Positions 11,201 to 22,472 of a stretch of 64,000 nt of DNA are shown here, piece by piece. Below the pieces are notes generated by a model, which did no database searches, had not been told where the DNA came from, and worked only from the letters and a program-made list of their open reading frames with translations. The stretch is from NCBI RefSeq assembly GCF_950023065.1, contig NC_088677.1:75231469-75295468 (forward strand), given 5' to 3'. Every line of letters begins with the position of its first letter. Within the stretch, counting starts at the first letter, position 1. A program made the position numbers and the translations under genes. This DNA is from Planococcus citri (taxonomy: Eukaryota; Arthropoda; Insecta; Hemiptera; Pseudococcidae).

Positions 11201-14200
11201 AAAAAAATTGATCATGACAAAATTTGTTCATTTTTAAACGTACTATTCATTTCCGCAATTATTTTTTTCATTGTTATTTTTGAAATTAGAATTCATTAAT
11301 AGTCCCTTCAATTTGCAAGTTGGACAAAAAATCATAATACATATGTGATTTTATTCGGTTTTTGATCTTTCTGCCTACTCTCAAAGTCAAAAATGAATTT
11401 TGAACGTTAGTTTCGAAAAACGCCATTTGCACCTTCATTTTTTTTCTAGTACCTAGTACCCGGTTGCATCCAAATCTGAAATTTCGCTGACTACTTGTTG
11501 GACACCCTGTATAAAGCTCTTCAAAGTTGAAAAAAAATGAAAAATTGATATAACATCCGTACAAATTTTTTGAAAATGTTTTATTTCTAGCCAGAGTAGT
11601 TTTAAATAACCACGTTTTCAAGAAAAACCCTCCCTTGGTCGTCTAAATTATGTTGGTCTCTTGGTATAAAACCACCAAAGTTGAAAAACATTGAAAAAAA
11701 AATGAAAAATCTATGTCCGTATTAAGTACAAATTATTTGAAAACTTTTCATCTCTGAGCAGTATTTATGTACTTCTAGATAATTCTTATTTCATAAAGAA
11801 CCTTCCCTCAGTCCCCCCCCCCCAACAATGTTGGCCACCTACATAGAGACCTCCAAAGTTGAAAAAATCAAAAAAAATCAAGCAAATTAATTTTTTTTAA
11901 ATTCAATCTCTCAGAGTTCTTCAAGTTATTTTAAATGACTTCTCTGCAAGAAAAAATCTCCTCACTTGAAAGGTATTTTCTTGGCCCTTTTTTTCATGAA
12001 AAATAGTCCATAAAATCCCCCCCAAAAAAAATGTAATTAAGTATGATGCCTACAATGTACTACATAATACATAGACAATTAGACATACAAATAATGTAAT
12101 CCAGATATCATCTTCGAATGCAAATCTCCTCTTCATTTGCACACTGCTCTTTTTTAACTAACCCAACAGCCAAACACCTGACCCTGGCGATATTCGGCAA
12201 TTCATCTCATTTAACGTGATAGATGATCGCCTGGTGAGCCAACAATCGACGAGTTCATGCAATATATTCGCTCGACGTCCGCCGATTCGCCGTCTCTGAC
12301 GGTGGCTGTGTCGGTGTCGGTGTGAATGGCCAGTCAACTTTGCCATCCCATAAGTATATACGTGTCACGCTCATTAGCGCGTTTAACTAACTCTATAAGG
12401 TTCACAATTCGCATATAACTATCGTATTCTATAGTCTTCGCAGTAAGAAAGAAAGGTACTAGTCGATGGTAATCATGCGTTCGCATGTATGCCAAATTTT
12501 ATGCTATTTAGAGACTCGTAAGTACTCGTAAATTGCATCCAATAACGAGCCATCAATTAAAAAATACGCTGATATATCTATTACCTATTGCCCGGGTACA
12601 TATTAAGGTATACGAGTATTATGATAGGTACATACTTGTGCATTATGCATGGTTTCACTAGCACGAGTAGGTAACGTAGACAAGTCTGAGGATATCGTAA
12701 TCTGTCAACAAGATTGGCTAATTTTTTATTCTAAAACCATTTACCTACCCATTAATAATATTATTCAATTAGATAAAACGTTTTGTATGTATTTCAAGTG
12801 TTTTGTATCTACGAGTACATATGAAAGAAAGATATTTGCCAAAGTACATAGGTAATTCAGGTTGTCTAAAAAATTTCAAAATGGAAAAACAGGGACTTTC
12901 AGCAGGACATTTTTCGAGCACTTTTTTGAAAAAATAAACAATCAATTTTTCTGTATTCTGTCACAGGACAAGTAGTCAGTTCGGAAATCGTCATGGGAAG
13001 CGAAAAAGGATGTCCTATCGAAGTACACAACATAGAGATAGAGAAATGTGACGAAATGTACGATCCGGACTGCGAAGGTGGCAAATCGATACCATTCCAT
13101 CGGGCCGGATACGATCGTAAGACTGGCCAAAGTCCCAATAATCCTCGTCAACAAGTAACTCAATTTCCTACCAATAAATTGAATTTCAAATTCAAACCCA
13201 ATTAGCAGGCATTACATTGTGATACGATTCTCGACAGATAAACAGAGTTACCAGTTGGATAGACGGTAGTTTCATCTATAGTACAAGCGAAGCATGGGTG
13301 AACGCTATGAGATCCTTCGTCAACGGTACCTTATTAACAGATAAGACTGGAAAACTGCCAATAAGAAATACAATGAGAGTTCCTTTATTTAATAATCCAG
13401 TGCCGCACGCTTTAAGAACCTTAAGTCCGGAAAGATTATTTCGTAAGTGATGTAAAAGATTATATTATTCAAGGGTATAGGTACCTCTATACCTATTCGA
13501 TCGTTATCGAACGATAATCATATCCAAAGTCGTGGGTGATTTTTTTCAATTGCAGTTCTCGGAGATCCTCGTAGTAACCAAAATCCGGCTTTATTAGCTT
13601 TCGGAATTTTATGGTTTCGATGGCATAACGTAGTCGCCAAACGGGTCCAAGAAAAGCATCCAGATTGGCCCGACGAAGAAGTGTTCCAAAAAGCTAGACG
13701 ATTTGTTATAGCTACTTTACAGGTGAATTTATAATCTTATTTTTCAACAATTGATACCATTGAATCAATGGGCTTCAGATTAATTCGTTGAAAAAATGTA
13801 CAAAAAATATGAATTTTAATTTTTAAATTATTTTTTTATTCTTTGATTACAGAATATTATAGCTTACGAATATATTCCAGCATTTCTGGGAGAGAACCTT
13901 CCAGATTACAGTGGCTATAAAGTAGACGTACATCCTGGAATAAGTCACGTCTTTCAAACTGCTGCTTTTCGTTTCGGGCATACGCTTATTCCTCCCGGTA
14001 TTTATAGAAGAGACGGGCAATGTAATTTTAGAAAGACTCCCAGCGGAAGTCCCGCTTTAAGGCTGTGCTCCCATTGGTGGGATTCTAGCGTAAGTATAAA
14101 AATCAGCAAAGTGCACTAGCTCTCGGTTTTATTTTGAAAAAATAAAATAATATCCATGAATCCTCGAAATTGGAGATGTAGGTACGATACCCCCCCCCCC

Positions 14201-17200
14201 CCCAATTAAATCTTAATTTTTGCCCAAATTTACTAGAAAGTCAGCTCCCCTTTTTTTTTTTGCATAATTGAGGAGGTGGATAGCAAAACGCAATAACTCC
14301 ATTTTTGGTTTTTTTGGGAAATTAGGAAAAATTGTCAGGAGGGGAAGGGTGGGGGGTCGAGTTCCGAAATTGGTGTCAAATGAAAGGGGAAGGTGCCACA
14401 AATAAAATTTCCACTCAATTTCAAAATTTCGGTCACCTGGGTAAGCACAGTGAGGAAAAGAAAAAAAAGTTATTGCGTTTTGAACGCAAAATTTTTTTTT
14501 TTGGTGTTTTTCTGCAAAAAAACGTATTTTTTATTTCAAAAAATTGATGTTTAATCGAGAATTTTCGATAAAAAACAATTAAAAAAATGGAATGTGAAAT
14601 TCAAACAATTCCTGTGTGTGATATGGCATTCAGAGAGTGGCAACGAAAGCACCATTTTTTTAAGTAACTCCTACCCAACGATTTTCAGTACCCACCCGAT
14701 GAAAAAAAACAGTGTTACCACATCTGCGCAACTGAAATGTATAAAAAGTAGTGGAGTTATTGCGTTTTGCAAACAAAATCTCATTTTTCAATGCATTTAG
14801 CTCTAAAATCAGACTTGTTTTCCTCGATTGCGCTATGATATTCAACTGATGGACAAAATCTGACACCGGGAATGGATTCCCCGTTGAATTTTACATAAGG
14901 ATAGATATCAAACTCAATTTTCGTAATTTTGGTGTTATTGCGTTTTGCTATCCACCTCCTCAATTGTAAGACTAGGAAAAAAGTTATACCCTTTCGGAAA
15001 AATTTCCAGCAAATAGGTACCTGCGTACTACATACTTTTTTTTCCAAAATTACCAAAAAAAAAGTCCTCTTTATTGCCAAAATTATCCAAAAAGTCATGT
15101 TTTTTTTACCAAAGACAAAACATCCAGAATATTCTAACTTTTATCATAATTGCTGAAAATAAAAGTCCTGACTTTTTGCAATGAAACTTCCAAAGTCCCA
15201 TAATTCTGCCAAAATTGTCAAAAAATCTTGTTTTTTAAAACTAATAAATTGCAAAAAAAGTCTCACTTTCCATTAAAAATTATGAAGAAGTCTTGTTTAT
15301 TGCCAAAAAGTCCTGTTTTTACCAAAATAATGTCTTACAAAAAACAAAATTTAAAAATGAAAAATCAGAGCTTCCAATGAGAAAATTTTCTACACTTTAC
15401 GACTTCTTTATTAGGGGGAGGGGGAGGGGGTTCGACATTTTAAGCGTCAATTTTTGCTTCTTCAAAGTCTTTGGGCATTCCAAGATTATTCGAAAAAGGG
15501 AGGTGTCAAAATTCAAAAATATCTAGTTTTGGCATTTCAATTATATTACCTACTTATTTTTAAGCATTCTTTCAACAAAAGAAAAAAGGGGGAGGCCATG
15601 TTTGTTTATTAAAAATAATTTGAATCAGAAAAAAGGAACAAATGTGTTTCTGAAAATTTTTGTATTTTTCCATCTGCTAAAAACTATTTCTACATAAAAT
15701 TTTATTCATTAGTCAGGTGAGAACAACAATGAACTTTTTTTTTAAATTCCATGAAAAAAGGAAAATAAATTGCGAAATTTTAAAATCTACTCTGAGCTGA
15801 TTGAAAAAAAATCTAAACATTTCGATAAAAGCAGGATTAGCAGGACTTTGTTTTACCAAAATTTCCCTGAAAGTCTTGCATTTGTTGCCAAAGTCAAAAC
15901 ATTCGAAAAGTCCTTAATTTTTGTCGTCTCTTAAAAGCCAAAAAAAAACTGATTTTCTTGTAAAAATGCCTCTAAAACCCTGTTTTTTGATCAAAATTGT
16001 GGAGTCCCATTTTTTGTCACAATTTCCTCAAAAGTTCTGTTTTTTGTCGAAATTGCTTCAAAAGCTCTGTAGTCTGTTTTTGTCAAGATTTTCAAAAAAA
16101 GAGGCCAATTTTTAGCCAAGATTGTCAGAAAAAAGTATTTTTTGCCAGAATTGCCAACAAAAGTCTTGCTTTTTTGCTATAATGTGAAAATATTTTTAAA
16201 ATCTTGATTTTTGCTTTTATTTCTAAAAAAGCTGCGTTGAAAAAAAATAGCCTCACAATTAGAAGGTTTGAAATTCTGTTTCTTGCAAAAATTGTTTTAA
16301 AAGCCAGGGTTTGTCAAAATTACCACATCAAAAGCCATTTTCGTCGAGATTATCAAAACGTAGAATTTTTGGTTAAAATGGTTAAAAATGTTCTGTAACA
16401 AATAGCTACACTTTTTTTCCGATGCAGTTCAATTTTTTCTCCATTTTTTTTCAGTCAAATTTTGTACTTTGTATTTCTTTTTTCTTCATAATTATTCTTT
16501 CAGAATTTTTTTTTTCCTGATTGTGAGTTGTTCTCGAAAATAGCAAAACTTTTTCCCTAAAAAATTCTGGCTTAAAGAATTAATTTCGATTCTCTGATCT
16601 CCCAACATTTAAAAAAAATGTACTTATACTGCCAAAAGTCGTGATTTTGTTACACATCTTGGTGTAACTTTTTTGTCGAGAAGAACTTCCATGTTTTTAA
16701 AGATTTTCTACAATCAGTTAAATATTTTCAATGATTTTTGTAAATGGAATTCTTCGATTTCTGCAGAGGTTATATTTTTAACCTACCCATTGTACTATAT
16801 TTTTTAGATTAATTAGACATAGACAACTTTCCATTAATTGTTACTTAATGATATTAAATTTTTAATTTTATTCAGGATGTAATATCAGATAACACTGTTG
16901 AAGAAATGATGTTAGGAATGGCTTCTCAATTGGCCGAAAGAGAAGACGCAATCCTATGTTCGGACGTTCGTGATAAATTATTCGGTCCTAATGAATTTTC
17001 CAGAAGAGATCTCGCTGCATTAAATGTAATGAGAGGTCGCGACAACGGTGTCGCCGATTACAACACTGTAAGCGAGTATAGATTTTTAAATAAAAACACA
17101 ATAATTTTCAGTAGGTATTTACCTATCTTTAATATGCGACTACTTTTGTTTGTAGATTCGATCGTACTTCCATTTACCTCGAATTAAAAAAATGGAAGAC

Positions 17201-20200
17201 ATAAACCCGGGGTTGTTCGAAAAACATCCCCAATTGGCCATCAAATTAAACGAAGCTTACGGTAACGTTAATAATATCGATTTATATATCGGAGGAATGC
17301 TCGAATCGAAGGACGGTCCAGGAGAACTATTCACTACCATAATGATGGATCAATTCACAAGACTTCGAGATGCTGATAGATTCTGGTTCGAGAATGATGA
17401 AAATGGGTAGGTCAACGATCCTTCTGTTGATCAACTATAACTTCTGTACGTTCTCACCTAAATCATAATGTTTATTCTAATTGCAGAGTATTCACCAAAG
17501 AAGAAATAGATGACATAAGAACGATCACAATGTGGGATATAATAGTCAACAGTTCCGACACATCGCCAGATTCCATTCAAAAAGAAGTATTTTTCTGGAC
17601 CGAAGGAGATCCTTGTCCTCAGCCTATGCAATTAAATGCCACCAGCATGGAACCTTGTAAATATTTGACCGGATACGATTACTTCGAGGTAATTTCCACT
17701 CGGCGCACTCTTTTCTCTATGGAAATCTTGGTCGACGCGCGACGATATGACCAATCGATTTAATTCATCGACGGTTTGATTTCAGGGAAGTGAACTAGTC
17801 TATCTTTACGCCTGTATATTTTTGGGCGTTGTGCCATTAGTATGCGCCGGAGCCGGATACTGCGTTGTCAAAGTACAAGAAGAAAGAAAAAGGCAGTTTA
17901 GAATGAAACAAGAAGAGCTCAAAAGCGGTACAAAAGTCAGCGGAGTGGTTGATAAAATGAGCGTTCGTGAATGGTTACACGCGAATCATAAACGTTACGT
18001 TAAAGTCAAACTTAGTCCTGGAGCTATATTGCATACAGTTGATCGAAAAGGTGAAAAGCTCAGATCGGTCGACTTCTCTAATTACGAAACGATCACCGTA
18101 GAAGAATCTCAAGTATGCGAAAGTTGAGTTTTGACTTTAATAGTAACAAATACATTATTTCATTTTTTGATTTTTTTTCTCGTAGAATATGAATCGTGGT
18201 AAAAAGAAGAGACCATTGGTGCTGATACACGTTCCAAAAGATCACGATCTAGTTTTAGAATTCGATTCGGTGACCGAACGACGTAAATTTATTAATAAAA
18301 TCGAAGCGTTCCTTAATTCGCATAAGAAGCATTTAATTATAATTCAAGTAAGTCATTACTTATAGGTGATTTTATTCATGTATTTCACTGTTAGAGAAAA
18401 GACATGGAAAATAAAACCTCGATTAATTTTTCTAGGCGCCTCGCGAACTACTTTTAGCAAAGGCGGAAACTAGAGAAAGACGACAGAAACGTCTCGAACA
18501 CTTTTTCAGAGAAGCTTACGCTTTAACTTTTGGTCTGAAACCTGGAGAACGTCGTTCGGACGACGAAGCTGGAGAAGTCGTCATGCGAACATCCCTATCA
18601 AGGGCAGAATTTGCCAGCGCTTTGGGTATGAAACCACACGATGTGTTTGTTCGTATGATGTTCAATATCGTTGATAAGGATGGAGATGGAAAGATATCGT
18701 TTCAAGTAAGTCTTTCTAAAATTCCTAAAGTAATGGAATAGTCGTGTAGGTAGTTGAAATGAATTCTTTTCGAAAAAATCCCTGTGGGCATGTTCGTGAT
18801 AAAGCGATCGTTGGGTAGTTGATTATCGTAAAAAGAATTTGCGTTGATCGTCACTCAATTTTTTTGACAATGAGTATCTTTATTGAAAATAACTTTTTAG
18901 AAATTTAATATCCTATATTAGAAAAATTTTTATTTCCTTATTTAATTTCAATTTTCAATTTTTTCCTCCAAAAAATACTATTTCTTGCAATATTATTTTT
19001 ATTTTTTATTTTTTTATTTTTCAAAAGAAGGGTTTCAATTTTTATTTTTTTTCTTAATGAAAATTTTCGAAGGGATAAAGCTCCAAAATGTTTAATACAT
19101 AATTATAGGTTAAAAAAAACAATTTTTATTCGTTGAAATTGAAAAAGAATTTTTAAGCATAAGAATTTCAAATTTTTAAACAACTAAAAAAAAAGTGTTT
19201 GTTCCTACTTTATTATTTTTTTTCAATTTGCAATTCTGTAAAAATTAGACTGGAACTGGAGTGCCTTTGAATTTGATACTCGTACTCCAGAGTCAAAATC
19301 TGACGGAGTCAAATTTGAAATTACATAATTGATCGTTATTGTTTTAAAAATAGGTATTCGAACATAATAATAACACGATTTTCCCATTCTTTCTAATAAA
19401 TTTGCCCCTGTCAATTCACATATCTGCAAACATAATTGCACGCCTGTGTTCGAAGTCTATATAAGGCAGCAAATGCAATCGCTGTACTCACTCGAATCAG
19501 AAATATCAGAATGATAAATTGATTAAATTCTTTCAATCAAACGATATTATTCTTATTACTAATGACTGTAAACTATTTCCTAGGAATTTCTGGACACCGT
19601 TGTATTATTCTCTCGTGGCAAAACCGAAGACAAACTGCGAATAATTTTCGATATGTGCGATAACGATCGTAATGGAGTAATAGATAAAGGAGAATTATCC
19701 GAAATGCTGCGATCATTAGTCGAAATCGCCAGAACTACCAGTCTTTCAGATGCTCACGTTACCGAATTGATCGACGGAATGTTCCAGGTACATTACACTT
19801 ACAATAATTTATTCTAAAACAAATGTACTCGAACTGGAAGCTGTATATCTTAACGTTCGGTACTCATTTGTTTGGTAGGATGCTGGATTGGAAAACAAGG
19901 ATTTCCTGACGTACAGCGATTTCAAGTTGATGATGAAAGAATATAAACGAGACTTCGTAGCCATTGGGTTAGATTGTAAAGGAGCCAAACAGAACTTCTT
20001 AGATACATCTACGAATGTCGCAAGGTACGATAACCATTCACAGTCTCATGTCATGTCATTATATTCTCAAATCCATCTCCATTACTTATCTATGCTCAAA
20101 TATTTATTTCATTCTACAGAATGACTAGTTTCCACGTCGAACCAATGGGTGAAGAAGATAAAGGCTGGTTACCTCGTAGAATAGACTGCGTTATTACATA

Positions 20201-22302
20201 TTTAGAAGAAAACCGACAAAACATTTTCTATTTATTTTTATTCTACGTAATAACCGTAGCATTATTCGTAGAACGTTTCATTCGTGAGTATTCCTTTGAT
20301 GTTTCTTTCGTCTCATTTGAAAATAAACACTCAATATGTAATTCATTTTTACCAATCGATGTTCGCAGATTACTCATTCCTAGCCGAGCACACAGATTTA
20401 CGTCACATAATGGGCGTAGGAATAGCCATAACTCGAGGTTCTGCGGCATCTCTATCGTTTTGTTATTGTCTTCTGCTGATAACGATGTCGCGTAATTTAT
20501 TAACTAAGCTGAAAGAATTCTCCATTCAGCAATATATTCCATTAGATTCGCATATACAGTTCCACAAACTGGTCGCTTGTACGGCGTTATTTTTCTCTTT
20601 AGTCCACACCATCGGCCACTTAGTCAATTTTTATCATTTATCGTGCCAGCCTTTAGAGCATCTGCATTGTTTAACTTCCGAAATACATTTCCCATCGGAT
20701 TGTAAACCTGGTATAACGTTTTGGTTATTCCAAACGATCACTGGTAAGCCCTTCAACTGATTAGGACTTGAGAATTCGATTTTTGGGTTTTATAATTTGG
20801 ATTCTGTTACCATGTAGGTATCACCGGTGTATTGCTGTTCGTCGTAATGGTGATAATATTCGTATTCGCTCATCCTATAATAAGAAAAAAAGCGTACAGA
20901 TTTTTCTGGATGACTCACGGATTTTACGTAGTACTCTATGCATTAATGTTGATCCATGGTTTAGCCAGGATCACAGGTGCACCTAGATTCTGGTTCTATT
21001 TCATCGGACCTGGAATCGTATTCTTACTAGATCAGGTAAGTAGTATTTGCGGTAAGATGAGCTCATTTGCCGGAATATGTTTTCTAACTGAGTTGCTTTT
21101 CGACAGGTTGTTAGTTTAAGAACAAAGTATATGGCTTTGGATATCCTAGAAACCGAATTGTTACCTTCGGATGTGATAAGAGTAAAATTCTATCGACCGC
21201 CGAATTTCAAATACTTATCCGGTCAATGGGTTCGTTTGGCTTGTACAGCCTTTCGTCAAAATGAATTTCATTCTTTTACATTGACGTCGGCACCTCACGA
21301 GAATTTCCTATCGTGCCATATTAAAGCTCAAGGACCGTGGACTTGGAAATTACGTAATTATTTCGATCCTGTCAATTTCATCGCGCAGGAAGAACAAGCC
21401 AAGGTATAATTGATTCGTTTTGTGATTATACGATTGAAACTTGGAGAATAATAATTCGTGATTTATCTGCGCAGATACGCTTAGAAGGTCCGTTCGGTGG
21501 CGGTAATCAAGACTGGTATAAATTTGAAGTGGCCGTTATGGTCGGAGGTGGAATAGGAGTAACGCCGTATGCCTCCATATTAAACGATTTAGTCTTCGGA
21601 ACGTCCACAAATCGGTATTCGGGCGTTTCGTGTAAAAAAGTGAGTACCTACCTAATCGGTGTAGCTCTTTTTGCAATAACATATTCATTCTCACGATTTT
21701 GTTCAACGCAGGTGTACTTTTTATGGATATGTCCGTCGCATAGACATTTCGAATGGTTTATCGACGTTCTTCGAGATGTCGAGAAAAAAGACGTCACCAA
21801 TGTATTAGAAATTCATATATTTATTACTCAATTTTTTCATAAGTTTGATCTCCGTACGACAATGTTGGTAAGTATTCGATTCGAGTAATGTGAGAGTAAC
21901 AATCACTCAAATCGTTGAGATCATTTCATTTCTAACTCATTCAATCTGTTCTCAGTACATTTGTGAAAATCATTTCCAAAGATTAAGTAAAATGAGTATG
22001 TTTACCGGACTGAAAGCCGTTAATCATTTCGGCAGACCGGATATGTCTTCGTTTTTGAGATTCGTTCAAAAGAAGCACAGTTACGTAAGTAAATTTCCAT
22101 CTTCGTCCAATTCGACAACGCTGAAGAATTTCACTCTACCATCTCATTAATCAATTTCCATATTCGCTTTTAGGTGAGTAAAATCGGTGTATTCAGTTGT
22201 GGTCCGAGACCGTTAACGAAGAGCATAATGTCCGCGTGCGAAGAAGTAAATAAAGGAAGGAGTCTACCATATTTCATACATCACTTTGAAAATTTCGGAT
22301 AA
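8297..22302 (+). CDS. Duox: Dual oxidase (Duox), 21 exons, 5' end missing
   Basis: Membrane NADPH oxidase fused to a peroxidase-like domain; it passes electrons from NADPH through FAD and two haems to O2 and yields H2O2, used in insects for gut immunity and cuticle or eggshell cross-linking. Exons, all GT-AG and in phase: 8297-8458, 12967-13154, 13238-13442, 13556-13722, 13853-14089, 16876-17067, 17156-17406, 17487-17688, 17786-18112, 18186-18347, 18436-18705, 19584-19787, 19879-20024, 20120-20283, 20369-20743, 20818-21035, 21107-21403, 21475-21639, 21712-21867, 21956-22084, 22174-22302. They encode 1447 residues up to a TAA stop. Order: peroxidase domain (about 1-530), membrane helix (about 540-565), two EF-hands (about 770-830), ferric-reductase helices (about 930-1150), FAD and NADPH domains (1157-1447), ending in the family's HFENFG. 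The first visible exon begins in mid-codon, so the signal peptide and roughly the first 50 residues lie in an exon I could not find, probably upstream of the window. Introns 1 and 5 are swollen by repeats. Confidence 0.97.
8640..10215. repeat. Degenerate short tandem repeat in Duox intron 1
   Basis: Runs of units of about 30-45 bp built on AATTTTTGACAAAAAGC and AAGATTTTTTGG, too diverged for exact period. They create long but meaningless Phe/Lys/Asn-rich frames. The same family fills 23560-24650 and 35000-35420, and occurs in reverse at 14980-16400 and 50180-50690. Confidence 0.65.
10492..10773. mobile_element. hAT-like MITE, 282 bp, in Duox intron 1
   Basis: Ends CAGTGGCGTAGCCA and TGGCTACCCCACTG are inverted repeats of hAT type. 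Flanks GTGAGGGG (10484-10491) and GTGAGAGG (10774-10781) form an 8-bp target duplication with one mismatch. Contains a C-run and a TCTCGCTTCGCTCGAGC segment; no transposase. Confidence 0.82.
10782..12966. repeat. Diverged repeats in the rest of Duox intron 1
   Basis: AT-rich units around 10800-11960 recur with TTTTCAAGAAAAACC, GTTGGTCTCT and GAAAAATTGATAT blocks roughly every 150-250 bp. 12150-12350 is more CG-rich, with a run of GTGTCGGTGTCGGTGTG. No exon recognised. Confidence 0.4.
14270..14961. mobile_element. AATT-target MITE carrying CAAAACGC motifs, 692 bp, Duox intron 5
   Basis: Terminal inverted repeats GAGGAGGTGGATAGCAAAAC and its complement at the right end, flanked by AATT at 14266-14269 and 14962-14965. 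The core ACGCAATAAC, complement GTTATTGCGT, recurs inside at about 14467 and 14757. It is the same family as 32641-33423. Confidence 0.82.
14980..16400. repeat. Degenerate about 36-bp tandem repeat, Duox intron 5
   Basis: Units of the form CCAAAATTNNCAAAAAGTC followed by TTGTTTTTTG repeat through this stretch, for example starting at 15042 and 15078 (36 bp apart). It is the reverse orientation of the family at 8640-10215. No coding exon is seen between 14089 and 16876. Confidence 0.65.
18436..19787 (+). other. Duox EF-hand region (exons 11-12)
   Basis: Two calcium-binding loops are visible: DKDGDGKISF at the end of exon 11 and DNDRNGVIDKGEL in exon 12. Both keep acidic residues at the usual coordinating positions 1, 3, 5 and 12. 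In the Duox family these cytosolic loops switch on the oxidase when calcium rises. The first loop is split from its last coordinating glutamate by the 878-bp intron 18706-19583, so correct splicing is needed to complete it. Confidence 0.9.
20120..22302 (+). other. Duox NADPH-oxidase core (exons 14-21)
   Basis: Exons 14-16 encode the ferric-reductase-like membrane helices, with histidine-bearing segments QFHKLVACTALFFSLVHTIG and HLVNFYH, and MLIHGLARITG, that fit the haem-ligand helices of NOX proteins. Exon 17 has the FAD-binding segment HSFTLTSAP. Exon 18 has GPFGGGNQDWYKFE and VMVGGGIGVTPYASIL, the pyrophosphate-binding loop for NADPH. Exons 20-21 carry the C-terminal FSCGPRPLT nicotinamide-side motif. 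Every intron here is short (64-104 bp), unlike the repeat-filled introns 1 and 5. Confidence 0.94.
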
Positions 22303-22466
22303 AACCGGTGAATTATTTACTATCGAAAAACGCCAAGCGTTACCTTATACCCGTGATTCCTAGTGGCCATTTTTAATTTTACGTCATTTTTAAACATTTT
22401 TTTTTCTATGCAAATTTTTATTATTTATAATATTACGTAACATGTTACCTTTTTTAATTTATTTTC

Positions 22467-22472
22467 AATAAA
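22467..22472 (+). promoter_or_regulatory. Probable Duox polyadenylation signal
   Basis: AATAAA lies 165 bp after the Duox stop codon in an AT-rich 3' stretch, the first canonical hexamer on this strand after the stop. Position and sequence fit a cleavage signal; no transcript evidence is available here. Confidence 0.6.

Larger units (their letters stand above)
8297..17688 (+). other. Duox peroxidase-homology domain (exons 1-8)
   Basis: The first eight exons encode an animal-haem-peroxidase-like ectodomain. Recognisable blocks are RPSPRTLSTLFMKG (exon 1), CPIEVHNIEIEKCDEMYD (exon 2), WIDGSFIYSTSEAWVNAMRS (exon 3), LLGDPRSNQNPALLAFGILW then FRWHN (exon 4), AFRFGHTLIPPGIYRRDGQ (exon 5), VLCSDVRD-type ILCSDVRDKLFGPNEF and NVMRGRDNGVADYNT (exon 6), and RLRDADRFWFEN (exon 7). 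In Duox proteins this domain faces outside and may or may not keep true peroxidase activity. Whether the haem-binding histidines are all present cannot be settled by eye and needs an alignment to a characterised Duox. Confidence 0.93.

Noticed and set aside
20284..20760. 158-residue single-exon frame
   Set aside because: It is Duox exon 15 read through both introns; only 20369-20743 is coding.
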